A DNA stretch of 64,000 bases. Origin: Kribbella sp. CA-293567. GTDB taxonomy: Bacteria > Actinomycetota > Actinomycetes > Propionibacteriales > Kribbellaceae. Positions 53,174 to 61,723 of the stretch are shown piece by piece (the stretch's first letter is position 1; each line of letters begins with the position of its first letter). The stretch lies in the NCBI RefSeq assembly GCF_027627575.1, contig NZ_CP114065.1, positions 7,378,001-7,442,000 of the forward strand. Direction: 5' to 3'. The notes below the pieces were generated by a model. The model was given only the letters and a program-made list of their open reading frames with translations. It was not told the origin of the DNA and made no database searches. The translations under genes were made by a program, and so were the position numbers.

Positions 53174-54501
53174 GCGCTCTCCCAGATGGCCGGCGGCTCG
53201 GTGATGGCATCGCTGGAAACTGCCCGGACAGCTCTCGGACCCCAAGCCGTCCCAGGCGTCCCAGCCGTAACTTCCCTGGTCAGAGCCGGGACGGCTTGGG
53301 TGGTTGGGACGGCTTGAGCCGTCCCAGGGGGTGAAGCCGTCCCCGTGCTGACCTGCGAAGGGACGCCTGGGACGGCTGGGACGCCTTCCCCATCGGCAGC
53401 CTTCGGCTCAGGGCAATACCGGTTCCATGCGTCGGTGAAGTCGCTGCGGCTGTAGCCCTTCGCCTGTCCGGTGGTGAACCGGATGTTCGCGCTGCGGATC
53501 TCGAAGTCGCGTAGCAGGTTGCCCATCTTCATCGGGGTCAGCCCGTTCGGCCCATGCGTCGCCCAAGGCGCCTCCGGATCAGACTTGAGCCGGTCGAGCA
53601 GTACCGCAGTAGGCAGCGCGTCGGCGTCCTGGAACGCGATCCGGCAGTCAGTCAACAGACGGGTGTGTAGTGATCCCTCCTCCCCCGCATCACGGTCGCT
53701 AGTGAGCACGACAGCCGCCTTGCGCGCTGCCCGCGGCCACTGGCCGGCCGCGAGGTCAGCAATGGCGATCATGGGTTCCCAGGTGTCGGCCGCGCGGTCT
53801 TCCAGTGGCATGTCCGGCGCGGCGTCGGTGAGGTCTTCGATGTGCGAGGCGAGCCATTGATTGAGGCGCTGCCGCAGGTCGTCCAGCTCGGGGCCGTCGC
53901 GGCGGACTCGGTACGGCTGCACGCTCTCGCCCGGTGCGCGTCGACGCATCCGAACGACGGCGGCACGGTCCTCGATCGTGTCCGGCATCGCACCAATCCC
54001 CGCAAGTGCGGCCATGGCGAACGTGACGTGCTTTTCGACCTTGTCCCGTCCTGCGTTGTAGCGCAGGGTCGTACGGCCGCGCTGGTGGCCGGCGTTGAGC
54101 AGCCCGCGAAGATCTTCGTTGTCGCCGGCCTTCGCGCCAAAGATCGTGTCGGCCTCATCAATCAGCAGCGTCGGCGGGTCGCTTGGGTTCATACCGATGG
54201 ACCGGTAGACCGCTGACGGGCTGGCGTTGGTGGTCATCAATGGCCGGTGGCACATCCCTTCGACCATGTCGAGTAGCCGCGACTTTCCACACCGCTTCTC
54301 TGGTGCACGGATCACCAGCCGTGGCGCGCAGTTCCATGCGGGGATTGCATGGCTGGCGGCGATCCACAGCACGACAGCGACCAGCGCCGAGGTGCTGGGC
54401 AGGATGACGTAGCGGCCGATGGTCGCTGCAACATCGTCAAGCAGCTCAGCACCATCGAAGGCGTCGCCCTGGTCCTCGTTGCCGTCGGTAAGACTCGTCA
54501 T
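53170..54501 (-). CDS. DUF3631-domain ATPase, AICE replication protein
   Basis: The 443-residue protein has a Walker A-type APEKRCGKS at 66-74 and Walker B LLIDEAD at 112-118, then the DUF3631 region with RDAGEEGS and LLRDFEIRSANIRF. In AICEs such proteins act with a prim-pol as the replication pair, probably as helicase. It overlaps the prim-pol gene by 4 bases. The Pro/Ala/Thr-rich C-terminal 70 residues are encoded by a dense set of GGGACG-type repeats (about 53248-53383), a possible origin. Confidence 0.8.
   Translation of the reverse strand: MTSLTDGNEDQGDAFDGAELLDDVAATIGRYVILPSTSALVAVVLWIAASHAIPAWNCAPRLVIRAPEKRCGKSRLLDMVEGMCHRPLMTTNASPSAVYRSIGMNPSDPPTLLIDEADTIFGAKAGDNEDLRGLLNAGHQRGRTTLRYNAGRDKVEKHVTFAMAALAGIGAMPDTIEDRAAVVRMRRRAPGESVQPYRVRRDGPELDDLRQRLNQWLASHIEDLTDAAPDMPLEDRAADTWEPMIAIADLAAGQWPRAARKAAVVLTSDRDAGEEGSLHTRLLTDCRIAFQDADALPTAVLLDRLKSDPEAPWATHGPNGLTPMKMGNLLRDFEIRSANIRFTTGQAKGYSRSDFTDAWNRYCPEPKAADGEGVPAVPGVPSQVSTGTASPPGTAQAVPTTQAVPALTREVTAGTPGTAWGPRAVRAVSSDAITEPPAIWESA
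53248..53383. repeat. Cluster of nine GGGACG / CGTCCC motifs, candidate AICE origin
   Basis: CGTCCC starts at 53248, 53257, 53320 and 53338; GGGACG starts at 53288, 53306, 53360, 53369 and 53378. Several are extended as GGGACGGCTT. Spacings of 9 and 18 recur. The cluster is inside the 3' coding part of the DUF3631 gene. Iteron-like arrays in or beside rep genes are typical plasmid origins; coding bias for Pro/Gly/Thr is the alternative cause. Confidence 0.6.
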
Positions 54502-55373
54502 GCTGCGATCCCTTCGTCGCGGAAACCGCCAGCGATGGCGGCTCTGATCTCGCGTTCGGTCTGCTCTGCTTCACGGCCGACGCCAGTCAGGGCGGCGACG
54601 GCGGCTGCGTACTCGATCGCCCCGGCCGCGACCATCCGTGCAACGCCTCTGGCAGCGCCGTAAAGCGTCGTACGGCGACGCCCCTCGCCCGCCCGGCGTA
54701 CGGCGTCGAGGTGAGCCGCTAGGAGCTGATCGGGGTATGAGATGCCCCCGCTCTGCCGTACCGGAGTTGGGTCGGTTCCCTTGGCGGACGGATCGGCCGG
54801 CGCAGGCAGACAGGCGTCAATCAAGGGGCGGGGCATCTCTGTTGTGTCTGGGCTTCCTGTGGTCGCCCATCGGTACGGGAGGCCGGTGCGGTGATGGATC
54901 GACGGCGGGAGAACGACGTACCCGCCGTCTGCTTTGATGTCGATCCCTCGACGTCCGGGCATTGGTCGAGACGGCATCGGGCGGCCGGGGTGGCGGTAGT
55001 ACAGGTGCTGCCCGCCGGAGCCGGTGACCACCCGGAGCGTGCGCGGCAACAGTCCCTCGACCATGAGATGGGTCATGCTCGTCGTTCCGCCGTGTGCCGG
55101 GTCGACGTCGACCACCAGGAGGTCAGACACAGCACCGGTCCGGACGGCGAGCTGTCCATACGGGACAGCGGCGACGAGTGCGGCGATGCGGGCCGGTTCG
55201 GTGGTGGCGGCGTAGAAACCGTGGCAAGTCAGGTGTCCACAGGTCGCCGGGTCGTGGTTGGCGTCCACGCGGCAGACGCCGCAGTTGGCTAAGGGACGCT
55301 TGGAGCGAGCAAGCATGAACACTGGCCAGCCGCGCCCTGCGGCGGCGAGAGCGGCAGTCAGGATGTTGTTCAT
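54498..55373 (-). CDS. Bifunctional DNA primase/polymerase (prim-pol) domain protein
   Basis: The 291-residue protein has the prim-pol fold: an N-terminal helix (GWPVFMLARSKRPLAN), a cysteine motif (C31, C34, C45, C50), the metal-binding DVD at 89-91 and HLYYRHPGRP. A helical C-terminal segment completes it. It likely primes AICE replication and defines the prim-pol AICE subgroup. The ATG at 55373 has GGGGAG 9 bases upstream; the longer upstream frame reads through the small membrane-protein gene in another frame. Confidence 0.85.
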   Translation of the reverse strand: MNNILTAALAAAGRGWPVFMLARSKRPLANCGVCRVDANHDPATCGHLTCHGFYAATTEPARIAALVAAVPYGQLAVRTGAVSDLLVVDVDPAHGGTTSMTHLMVEGLLPRTLRVVTGSGGQHLYYRHPGRPMPSRPMPGRRGIDIKADGGYVVLPPSIHHRTGLPYRWATTGSPDTTEMPRPLIDACLPAPADPSAKGTDPTPVRQSGGISYPDQLLAAHLDAVRRAGEGRRRTTLYGAARGVARMVAAGAIEYAAAVAALTGVGREAEQTEREIRAAIAGGFRDEGIAA

Positions 55374-55411
55374 GGGGTGGTGCTCCCCTCGAGTAGTTGC
55401 AGGCGGCTGGG

Positions 55412-55726
55412 TCACTTGTCGCCTGCTCGGTGAGTGGCGCGGATGTGGTTGATGACGTGGCGTCCGATCCGGACTCGCAGGCCGGAGCCGTCGCACTTTC
55501 CGCAGTGCCTGTACGCGTTGCCGAATGGGGACTTGAACTTGCCTGCGCCCTTGCATCGGCGGCACTTGCCGAACGGCCAGACGAGGCAGGTGAACAGGTA
55601 GAACGCGATGCAGACGGTGACGATCAGTGCGACGGTGGCGACCTGGCCGGCAGTGTGGACAGCGGCAGCCAGCTCGCTACTTTGGGTAGCGGCGCTCAGG
55701 TAGGAGGTAGCGGCAGTGATGGGCAT
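55412..55726 (-). CDS. Small membrane protein with DnaJ-type cysteine motif
   Basis: The 104-residue protein has one clear membrane segment (VATVALIVTVCIAFYLFTCLVW), then CRRCKGAGKF and CGKCDGSGLR. These are two CxxCxGxG half-sites as in the DnaJ zinc centre. The ATG at 55726 is preceded by GGAGG at 7 bases. Similar small proteins sit between tra and rep genes in AICEs; function unknown. Confidence 0.75.
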   Translation of the reverse strand: MPITAATSYLSAATQSSELAAAVHTAGQVATVALIVTVCIAFYLFTCLVWPFGKCRRCKGAGKFKSPFGNAYRHCGKCDGSGLRVRIGRHVINHIRATHRAGDK

Positions 55727-55770
55727 GGAATGCCTCCGGAAAGCTGTTTTTGGGCGTGAGGAGCCGTGGC

Positions 55771-55869
55771 CGCTACCCGCTACGCGGAAATGAACGGCCT
55801 GGTCAGGTACTGATTACGGGGTAGCGGGGCGGGTAGCGTGGGCGCTACTCGTAGCGGCCAGGCCGCTAC
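55771..55869. repeat. Cluster of seven CGCTAC / GTAGCG motifs
   Basis: CGCTAC starts at 55771, 55778, 55843 and 55864; GTAGCG starts at 55821, 55833 and 55851. All lie in the 170-bp gap between the small membrane-protein gene and the FtsK/TraB-type gene. Such clusters next to traB act as the TraB binding locus (clt) in related elements, or as iterons. The gap shows no gene. Confidence 0.7.
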
Positions 55870-55896
55870 CTTTTGCCGCCCCGCAGTTCCCCTAGT

Positions 55897-58098
55897 TCAG
55901 TTACGTTCCGTGGTATCGCGGCGGTTGATCGCGGCGCGGATGTCGTCGGCCTTGGCGCCCTTGCGGGTCGCGCCGTCGCGTTTGATGTTGACGCTGGGGA
56001 CCTTCGCCGATCGGGCTTGAGCCGAGATCGCTTCGGCGGTTGTGCCCTCGTACTGCTCGGGCATCTGCTGTGCCAGCCGCCCGGCGATCGTGTCCCAGTG
56101 CGCCGCGCTGTCTGCCCCCATCACGGTCAGCATGTCGGCCAGGACATCGCGGGTGGCGCGCTCGACCTCTTCTCCGGCCGCCATGCCGGTCAGCAGTCCC
56201 ATCCGCTCTCTGTGGGCCCTGGCAGCGGTGAGGATCTTCTCTGCGTCGCTGTGGTCAGCCAGGTACGTCCGCACGGTCGGTGTGGCGTCCGCTGCGCCGT
56301 ACAGATAGCCAACGCCTCGGTACTCGTCCCCGACCGGCAGAGTCGCGGCGTCGAACCCCTCGGCGTAGGCGTCGCCACCAAGGACAGCTTCGGAGACGAT
56401 GCGGTTGCCGCACTTGAGCGCGAACCGTACGGCGTGGTTGTCGCGGTACCGATTGAACAATCGGCCGACGTCACCGGCCCCGACGCCGGAGGGCTTCTGC
56501 GAACTGGACACGATCACGACGCCGGCCGACGGGCCGACCGCCTGGATGCGGGAAAGCTTGGCCGCGATCTGCTTGTTGACCTCCTGGTCCTCAGTCTCGA
56601 AGTAGACCTGAAACTCTTCCATCACTATGACCAGCACCCGCAGATCTGGGTAGCGGGCATCGCGGGCAAGCTCCTCGGTCAGCTTGCCTTCCGGGCACAC
56701 GCTCACTGGCAGAGCGGCGAGCTGGGTGTTGACGCGGTCAATGTGGGCAAGAACTTCATCCAAGATCGCGAGTAGGTTTCCGATCGGGTCTGGGTCGTTG
56801 GGACTTGGGTGAGTACCGAACACGATGCGATGAGCAACCAGCTTGAATTTGAGCCAGTCCGGGGAGTTCTTGCCATCGACAACGATCAACTTCACGTACG
56901 GATCGAGTGCGGCATGCAACGCGATCAACCGGGCGGCGAAGGTCTTGCCCTTGCGCGGCTGCGCACCGACAAGCAGTGAAATCCACATCAGCAGCAGCGA
57001 TACCGGGGCATCGCGCTCGTCCTTGCCGAACTTGGCCGGCCGCCAGATGCTCCGCGGCTTGCAGTCCAGCATGTCCGTACGGCCCACCGGCACGGCCAGC
57101 GGATCGCGGTCGGCCACGAACAGAGTGTGCCGCCGAGAGCTGCTCTTGTCCGGCGACAGGAACACCTGGTTTACGTGCACGTCCAGGCCGGACGCGATCT
57201 TCTCCCGCGAGCCCTGCACGTCTGACCAGCCCTTGCCGTACGGGAGATCAACCAACACCTGTGAGCCGGTGTTGCGGGCGTCCCGCGACATCTGCGATCC
57301 GAACCGGATCTCCTGGTCAGCCTTGTCCGGCTTACCGAGACCGGCCGCGTAGTAGGCGCGCAGGACGATGTTAGAGTTGAGCTTGCGGAATCGCGGCGCC
57401 ACTACCGCCGTACCAACCAGCGTCTGACCAGCGGGCCGGCCGTAGTGTGCCAACGCTGCGACCGCACCAACGCACGCAGCCGCCAGGGCGGCCGCAGGAG
57501 CGGCGTTCCACAAGATCGGGGCACTGATGGCAAGGCCGATGTTCTGAGCCGTGAGAACGGAGCCTCTCCACAGCCGGGTGGCCTTGAGCTGACGATGGAT
57601 CTTTTCCCACTCCTTTAGCTCTTTCGCGTCGGCGGCCGTCTGCTCCAACGCGACCGAGTTCGGTACCCACCACCACGCGATCTGCTTACCTACAAGGCGA
57701 AACAGCCCACGGCCAGCGAACCAACCGAGCTTGCATCCATACCACGGCGACCGGACGCCGTGATACGCCGCGACATGCGCAGCACGGGCCAGCGCACGCC
57801 GCGCGGTCGCGGGCAGGTTCTCGGGGCGCAGGTGAACCGGGATGATCGGCAACCGCTCCCCCGGCGCGACCGTCACCGGCGCAGCAGATGTATCCACAGG
57901 CACCAAGACCTTGCCCGCGCCCGGATCGGTGTCAGCATCGTCATCTAGGGCGACCTCGTAGGCCGTGTCCATTCCCTCGATATCTGCCGTCGACAGCCGT
58001 ACCAATTCGCCGGCCTTTTCGTCCTGCGCCTGTGAGGCGTCATCGCGGCGGGCGCGATGGGCTTCCAGGTCGATCAGCTCAGGAATCTGGTCGGGCAT
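55897..58098 (-). CDS. FtsK/SpoIIIE-type DNA transfer ATPase (TraB-like)
   Basis: The 733-residue protein has two hydrophobic segments near 180-215, then the motor domain with Walker A GAQPRKGKT at 378-386 and a Walker B region LVIVMEEFQVYF. A small C-terminal segment with a winged-helix look (AEAISAQARSAKVPSVNIKRDG) would read the DNA recognition repeats. It should be the single pump moving double-stranded AICE DNA to the recipient. The ATG at 58098 has a GGGGAG site upstream. Confidence 0.9.
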   Translation of the reverse strand: MPDQIPELIDLEAHRARRDDASQAQDEKAGELVRLSTADIEGMDTAYEVALDDDADTDPGAGKVLVPVDTSAAPVTVAPGERLPIIPVHLRPENLPATARRALARAAHVAAYHGVRSPWYGCKLGWFAGRGLFRLVGKQIAWWWVPNSVALEQTAADAKELKEWEKIHRQLKATRLWRGSVLTAQNIGLAISAPILWNAAPAAALAAACVGAVAALAHYGRPAGQTLVGTAVVAPRFRKLNSNIVLRAYYAAGLGKPDKADQEIRFGSQMSRDARNTGSQVLVDLPYGKGWSDVQGSREKIASGLDVHVNQVFLSPDKSSSRRHTLFVADRDPLAVPVGRTDMLDCKPRSIWRPAKFGKDERDAPVSLLLMWISLLVGAQPRKGKTFAARLIALHAALDPYVKLIVVDGKNSPDWLKFKLVAHRIVFGTHPSPNDPDPIGNLLAILDEVLAHIDRVNTQLAALPVSVCPEGKLTEELARDARYPDLRVLVIVMEEFQVYFETEDQEVNKQIAAKLSRIQAVGPSAGVVIVSSSQKPSGVGAGDVGRLFNRYRDNHAVRFALKCGNRIVSEAVLGGDAYAEGFDAATLPVGDEYRGVGYLYGAADATPTVRTYLADHSDAEKILTAARAHRERMGLLTGMAAGEEVERATRDVLADMLTVMGADSAAHWDTIAGRLAQQMPEQYEGTTAEAISAQARSAKVPSVNIKRDGATRKGAKADDIRAAINRRDTTERN

Positions 58099-58100
58099 GG

Positions 58101-58361
58101 TCAGCTCCCCTCTCCGTCGGACGTGGTCGGAGCGAGCACAATGCGGAACGGCCCAACCCACAGATACGCCAGATCCGCGCCGTCCAGCGTGCTGACGGAG
58201 GTCAATGCGAGGGCTTTGCTGACGGCATCCTGGTACTCCTGCGGCCAGCGCGGCATCGCGGCTCGGACGACAGGCTGCATCGCAGCGAGGGCACCGATGA
58301 GACTCGCGACTTCGGCTGCGTCGAAGGTCGGGATTGACTCGGAGACGTTGGGGTTAGTCAT
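58101..58361 (-). CDS. Small AICE protein of unknown function
   Basis: The 86-residue protein starts MTNPNVSESIPTFDAAEVASLIGALAAMQPVVRAAMPRWPQ and looks mainly helical with no membrane segment or motif. GGAGAAG before the ATG at 58361 and its 2-base spacing on both sides place it firmly in the transfer operon. I do not recognise a family. Confidence 0.75.
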   Translation of the reverse strand: MTNPNVSESIPTFDAAEVASLIGALAAMQPVVRAAMPRWPQEYQDAVSKALALTSVSTLDGADLAYLWVGPFRIVLAPTTSDGEGS

Positions 58362-58363
58362 GA

Positions 58364-59173
58364 TCACTTCTCCGCGTTCTGGTTGGGCCGGGCGTGGATG
58401 AGGTGAGCGAGCGCAGCACCCATGCCAAGTACGGCGACGGGCAAGCAGGCGACAACCGTTGTGATCTGCCACGGCGCCCGAACAACTCCGGCCGCCTCTA
58501 GCAGGTGGTAGGCGACCTGCCCGAGCGCACCCAGGACTAGTGCTGACAGTGCGGACCACTTAGCGAATCGGCGGGCAGCCGCCGGCACCTTCCCGGATAG
58601 CCACACCCGCAGCGCGAATGCCGCATAGGTCTCTACGCCGATGGGAAGCGTGATCGCGGAGTTGATCGTGAACCCATCCGCGATTCCGGGTAGGGGGTGG
58701 ACTACGCCGAAGCCGGTGAGCGTGCCGAGTCCGACCCAGCCGGACCAAACCGCGACGAACGCGGGCAGAGCCAGCAACAGCACCGGCCATGACCGCACCG
58801 GTCGACCAGTAGTGGGTACGACCGCGGGACTATCTCCGATTGGGGTGGTCTGAGTAGCCGTCCCCAGGTCTACGGGTGCCGCGACCTGCGGAGATGCCTC
58901 CGCCCCCTTCGGCGCGGGGGGCATCTCGTCTGGACTGTCGCTGTGCTCGATTTCCACCGGGTTCGGGACCGAGCGCAAATGCGGCTCGGCCGGTGCCGGC
59001 GTGGGCTCGTTGAGTGCATTGAGAACCACGCGGGCCTTCTCGGCGCCGATCCGGAATTCCTTCATGATCCTGTTCCGCGACGGAACCACACCAAGGTCGG
59101 CAGCGAGCTGACGAGCCGCTGGGATCAGGTCTTCGATCGGGACTGGGTAGGTCGTGCGGACCAGGGTGCTCAC
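58364..59173 (-). CDS. DUF2637-like membrane protein with N-terminal helix-turn-helix
   Basis: The 269-residue protein begins with a small DNA-binding-type helix region (DLIPAARQLAADLGVVPSRNRIMKEFRIGAEKARVVLNAL). A Pro/Ala-rich linker follows, then four membrane segments (WPVLLLALPAFVAVWSGW ... VVACLPVAVLGMGAALAHLI). This combination is common beside TraB-type genes in AICEs, probably in plasmid spread. The GTG at 59173 overlaps the stop of the DUF6284 gene. Confidence 0.75.
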   Translation of the reverse strand: MSTLVRTTYPVPIEDLIPAARQLAADLGVVPSRNRIMKEFRIGAEKARVVLNALNEPTPAPAEPHLRSVPNPVEIEHSDSPDEMPPAPKGAEASPQVAAPVDLGTATQTTPIGDSPAVVPTTGRPVRSWPVLLLALPAFVAVWSGWVGLGTLTGFGVVHPLPGIADGFTINSAITLPIGVETYAAFALRVWLSGKVPAAARRFAKWSALSALVLGALGQVAYHLLEAAGVVRAPWQITTVVACLPVAVLGMGAALAHLIHARPNQNAEK

Positions 59174-59418
59174 GCTACGACCTCCGAAATGATGTCGCCG
59201 TGCGCCAGCTCGCAACTCACGTCAAGGACGCGACGCTCAGCCCGACGCACCCGCCGCCGATCTAGAACCGACACGTTCGGTCCAGCGGTGATGTAGGCGA
59301 TCTCGGCGTCCAACAGGTCCAGCTCGGCCGCGATCAGCGGCCACTCTTGCTCGATTTCAACCAACTCAGCCGCAGTCGGTTCCTGCCTGGATGCGGCTTG
59401 GAGAGGGATGATGTTCAC
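59170..59418 (-). CDS. DUF6284-type small protein
   Basis: The 82-residue protein has AELVEIEQEWPLIAAELDLLDAEIAYITAG, a charged helical pattern of the DUF6284 family found first in actinobacterial transfer operons. The GTG at 59418 has AGGAG about 8 bases upstream. Function unknown. It is the first gene of the minus-strand transfer operon and divergent from the GntR regulator gene. Confidence 0.8.
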   Translation of the reverse strand: MNIIPLQAASRQEPTAAELVEIEQEWPLIAAELDLLDAEIAYITAGPNVSVLDRRRVRRAERRVLDVSCELAHGDIISEVVA

Positions 59419-59526
59419 GGTTGTGCTCCTGTTCTCAACGGACAAGTGCGGCCTAGACGCCTCGGCGGGTGCCACCGCCGGGGCGTCGCCGTTTGTAGCG
59501 AGCAACTTCCTGAAGGTCTTGGTCTA

Positions 59527-59589
59527 CTTGTGCAACTTGTGGGAACAAGCTTGCCGAGTGACATGTTGGAACAAGTTGGATAAGCTTGT
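59527..59589. promoter_or_regulatory. CTTGT / ACAAG half-site cluster, proposed operator of the GntR regulator
   Basis: CTTGT starts at 59527, 59536 and 59585; ACAAG starts at 59545 and 59571. The first three are spaced exactly 9 bp apart, and CTTGT-GGGA-ACAAG makes a clean inverted repeat. The cluster lies between the divergent transfer operon and GntR gene, as expected for a KorSA-like repressor of both. Confidence 0.7.
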
Positions 59590-59615
59590 CAAGTAACCCG
59601 GGAGAGGAAGTTGAG

Positions 59616-60341
59616 ATGCCGGAGACGTTGCAAGAGCGGGTGGCCCGCCTGATCCGAGACTCGCTAGGCGAGCCGGGGTCGCCCCTGCCCAGCGAAGCCG
59701 AGCTCGTCACCCGCTACGGCGCGAGTCGAAACACCGTTCGGGCAGCGCTCTCAGCGCTGGAGGCTGAAGGGCTGATCACCAGCAGCCAGGGCCGGACTCG
59801 CCGTGTACGCGAGATCAACCGGTGGGAATGGAAGATGGCCGAGTGGGAGAAGGCCCACAACAACGATGGCGACGCTTGGGCCAACACGATCAAGGCCCAA
59901 GGCGGGACGCCGAAGAACGATCTGCAGATCCTCACGATCCAAGCGCCGGCGCACGTAGCGGCAGCACTGGAGATCCCCGAGGGAACCACGATCCAAGCCC
60001 GGAACAGATTGCGCTGGGTGAACGATGAGCCTCACCAGCTGAGCGATTCCTACTTCCCACCGTTCGTCACCGACGGGAACGAACTGTTCTGGAACCCAAG
60101 TGACCTCGGCGTACAGGGCGGCCTGCTGGCGGCGACTGGACACAAGCAGGCTCGCTGGCACGACACCCTGACGGCTCGAATGCCGACCAGCGAAGAGGCG
60201 CAGCGACTCATGATGGCACCTGGCACACCTCTACTGGTCCATACCCGAGTCGGCTACGACGAGGAGCACCGACCGGTTCGCTACATGGTCTCGCGCATGG
60301 CGGCCGACCGTGTCGAGGTCTCGTACGACCTGGATGCCTGA
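59616..60341 (+). CDS. GntR-family regulator (HutC/KorSA-like)
   Basis: The 241-residue protein has the GntR winged helix (ETLQERVARLIRDSLGEPGSPLPSEAELVTRYGASRNTVRAALSALEAEGLI) and a UTRA-type effector domain (LEIPEGTTIQARNRLRWVNDEPHQLSDSYFP). In pSAM2, KorSA of this family keeps replication and transfer genes silent. GAGAGGAAG precedes the ATG at 59616. An operator cluster lies just upstream. The next gene overlaps its stop by one base. Confidence 0.9.
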   Translation: MPETLQERVARLIRDSLGEPGSPLPSEAELVTRYGASRNTVRAALSALEAEGLITSSQGRTRRVREINRWEWKMAEWEKAHNNDGDAWANTIKAQGGTPKNDLQILTIQAPAHVAAALEIPEGTTIQARNRLRWVNDEPHQLSDSYFPPFVTDGNELFWNPSDLGVQGGLLAATGHKQARWHDTLTARMPTSEEAQRLMMAPGTPLLVHTRVGYDEEHRPVRYMVSRMAADRVEVSYDLDA

Positions 60342-60838
60342 TGCTGATCAAACTCGATGAGTCGTACCGTCCACTGGTCCACAAGGTTCGGGACGATGCG
60401 GGCGAGTGGCTATCCACTAAGGGAACCGACCAGTATCGCGGCGGCCTCGATATGTCGCAGGTCCACGCGAATATCGATCGGGACTTCGACGCCTTCGAAT
60501 TCGTGGGCTGGAAGGTGGCCGGCCAAGTTGTCGCGATGCTGGCGATCATCGATCCGGAGGCGGAGTTCTGGACGGCGGAAGAGTTGGCTGAGCCGCAGAC
60601 CTATATCAGCCGATTCTTCGTTGTAGAGCACGGAAAGGGCTACGGATCGGCCCTACTGCGCGCGGTCATCGACAGTGCGCGAACCCAAGGCAAGCATTGG
60701 GTCCGGCTCAACTGCTGGAGCACCAATACACGACTGCACGAGTACTACCTACAGCACGGCTTCCAACACGTCCGGACCTGCGACATACCCGGCCGCATGA
60801 GCGGGGCACTGTTCCAGAAGGATCTTCGGTCTTCCTGA
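60341..60838 (+). CDS. GNAT-family N-acetyltransferase
   Basis: The 165-residue protein has the GNAT core with TYISRFFVVEHGKGYGSALLRAVIDSARTQGKHWVRLNCWSTNTRLHEYYLQHGF: the Q/RxxGxG/A-type acetyl-CoA loop appears as HGKGYGSA. The acceptor is unknown. Its ATG shares one base with the GntR stop (TGATG), so both are cotranscribed. Such acetyltransferases often follow the GntR gene in AICEs. Confidence 0.85.
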   Translation: MLIKLDESYRPLVHKVRDDAGEWLSTKGTDQYRGGLDMSQVHANIDRDFDAFEFVGWKVAGQVVAMLAIIDPEAEFWTAEELAEPQTYISRFFVVEHGKGYGSALLRAVIDSARTQGKHWVRLNCWSTNTRLHEYYLQHGFQHVRTCDIPGRMSGALFQKDLRSS

Positions 60839-60846
60839 GTACCGTC

Positions 60847-60875
60847 GGCCGGCCGGCAGAGGTTTGCTGGCCGGT
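60847..60875. terminator. Hairpin between convergent GNAT and XRE genes
   Basis: GGCCGGCCGGCA (60847-60858) pairs with TGCTGGCCGGTC (60864-60875) with two wobble pairs and a 5-base loop. It ends at the first base of the stop codon of the convergent XRE gene. No long T tract is present. Confidence 0.5.
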
Positions 60876-61720
60876 CAGCCTTCCTGAAGGTCAGTCACCG
60901 CTTGGGACACGAGTTGGCGCGCCGTCGCCCCATAGACGGCTGATTTCTGCAGGAGCGAGAACGCCCTGACGTGGATCTCGATCTCTCGTGGCTGGACGAT
61001 GTCCAGGCCAGCCGAGACGGTTTCGACCTGGACTCGGTCTTCGTCGAATATCCAGAAACTTCCCTGGGTGAGGCACTGACGCTCTGCGCCGGCCGGGATG
61101 ATTCCGAGGCTCACGCGGGGAAGCGACATGACGGCAAGCAGGCGGTCGAGCTGGCCCAGCATGACGTCTGCGTCACCGATGCGAGTCCGTAGGGTCTGCT
61201 CTTCGAGTACGAAGACGAACCGGCGGTTGCCGGTGTAGAGAATCCGCTGACGTTCCATCCTGGTCGCGACCGCCTCATCCAGGTCGCTGGACAGGTTCAG
61301 AAAGTCGTTCCAGAACCGGAGAATCGTTGCGGAGTACTCGGCCGTGTGAAACAGGCCGGGCAACACGGTGTTCTCGTAGATCCTGAACAGCTTGGTTCGT
61401 TCGTACAGCGGCACTGGTGTGCTCTGGTAGTGCTTCAGGCCGGCGCGCATGTGGCGTTGCCACTCGACGTACATGGACTCGATTGCTCGAGCTGTTGCGA
61501 TCAGGTCGGCGGCCTGGTCGACGGCGCCGCAGGACTGGCACCAGGCGGTGATGTCGTCGGCGCTGGGATTCGTCGTACCGCTCTCGATCTTGCTGATCTT
61601 GGTGAAGTGCCAGCCGTGCAGGGCAGCAAGAGCCCGCCCCGTCAGCTTCGCATCAACGCGAAGCTCTCGGAGGCGGGCTCCTAAGGCTGCCCGGGCCTGC
61701 TTGACTGGTGTACTGGTCAA
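60875..61720 (-). CDS. XRE-type helix-turn-helix regulator with DUF5753 domain
   Basis: The 281-residue protein has an N-terminal XRE domain (LGARLRELRVDAKLTGRALAALHGWHFTKISKIESGTTNPSADDITAWC). The DUF5753 domain follows (YENTVLPGLFHTAEYSATIL, RQRILYTGNRRFVFVLEEQTLRTRIGDADVMLGQLDRLL). These are very common in Streptomyces and relatives, usually paired with a small partner. Here the partner is the DUF6879-type gene 3 bases upstream in the same operon. Confidence 0.85.
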   Translation of the reverse strand: MTSTPVKQARAALGARLRELRVDAKLTGRALAALHGWHFTKISKIESGTTNPSADDITAWCQSCGAVDQAADLIATARAIESMYVEWQRHMRAGLKHYQSTPVPLYERTKLFRIYENTVLPGLFHTAEYSATILRFWNDFLNLSSDLDEAVATRMERQRILYTGNRRFVFVLEEQTLRTRIGDADVMLGQLDRLLAVMSLPRVSLGIIPAGAERQCLTQGSFWIFDEDRVQVETVSAGLDIVQPREIEIHVRAFSLLQKSAVYGATARQLVSQAVTDLQEG

Positions 61721-61723
61721 CGG

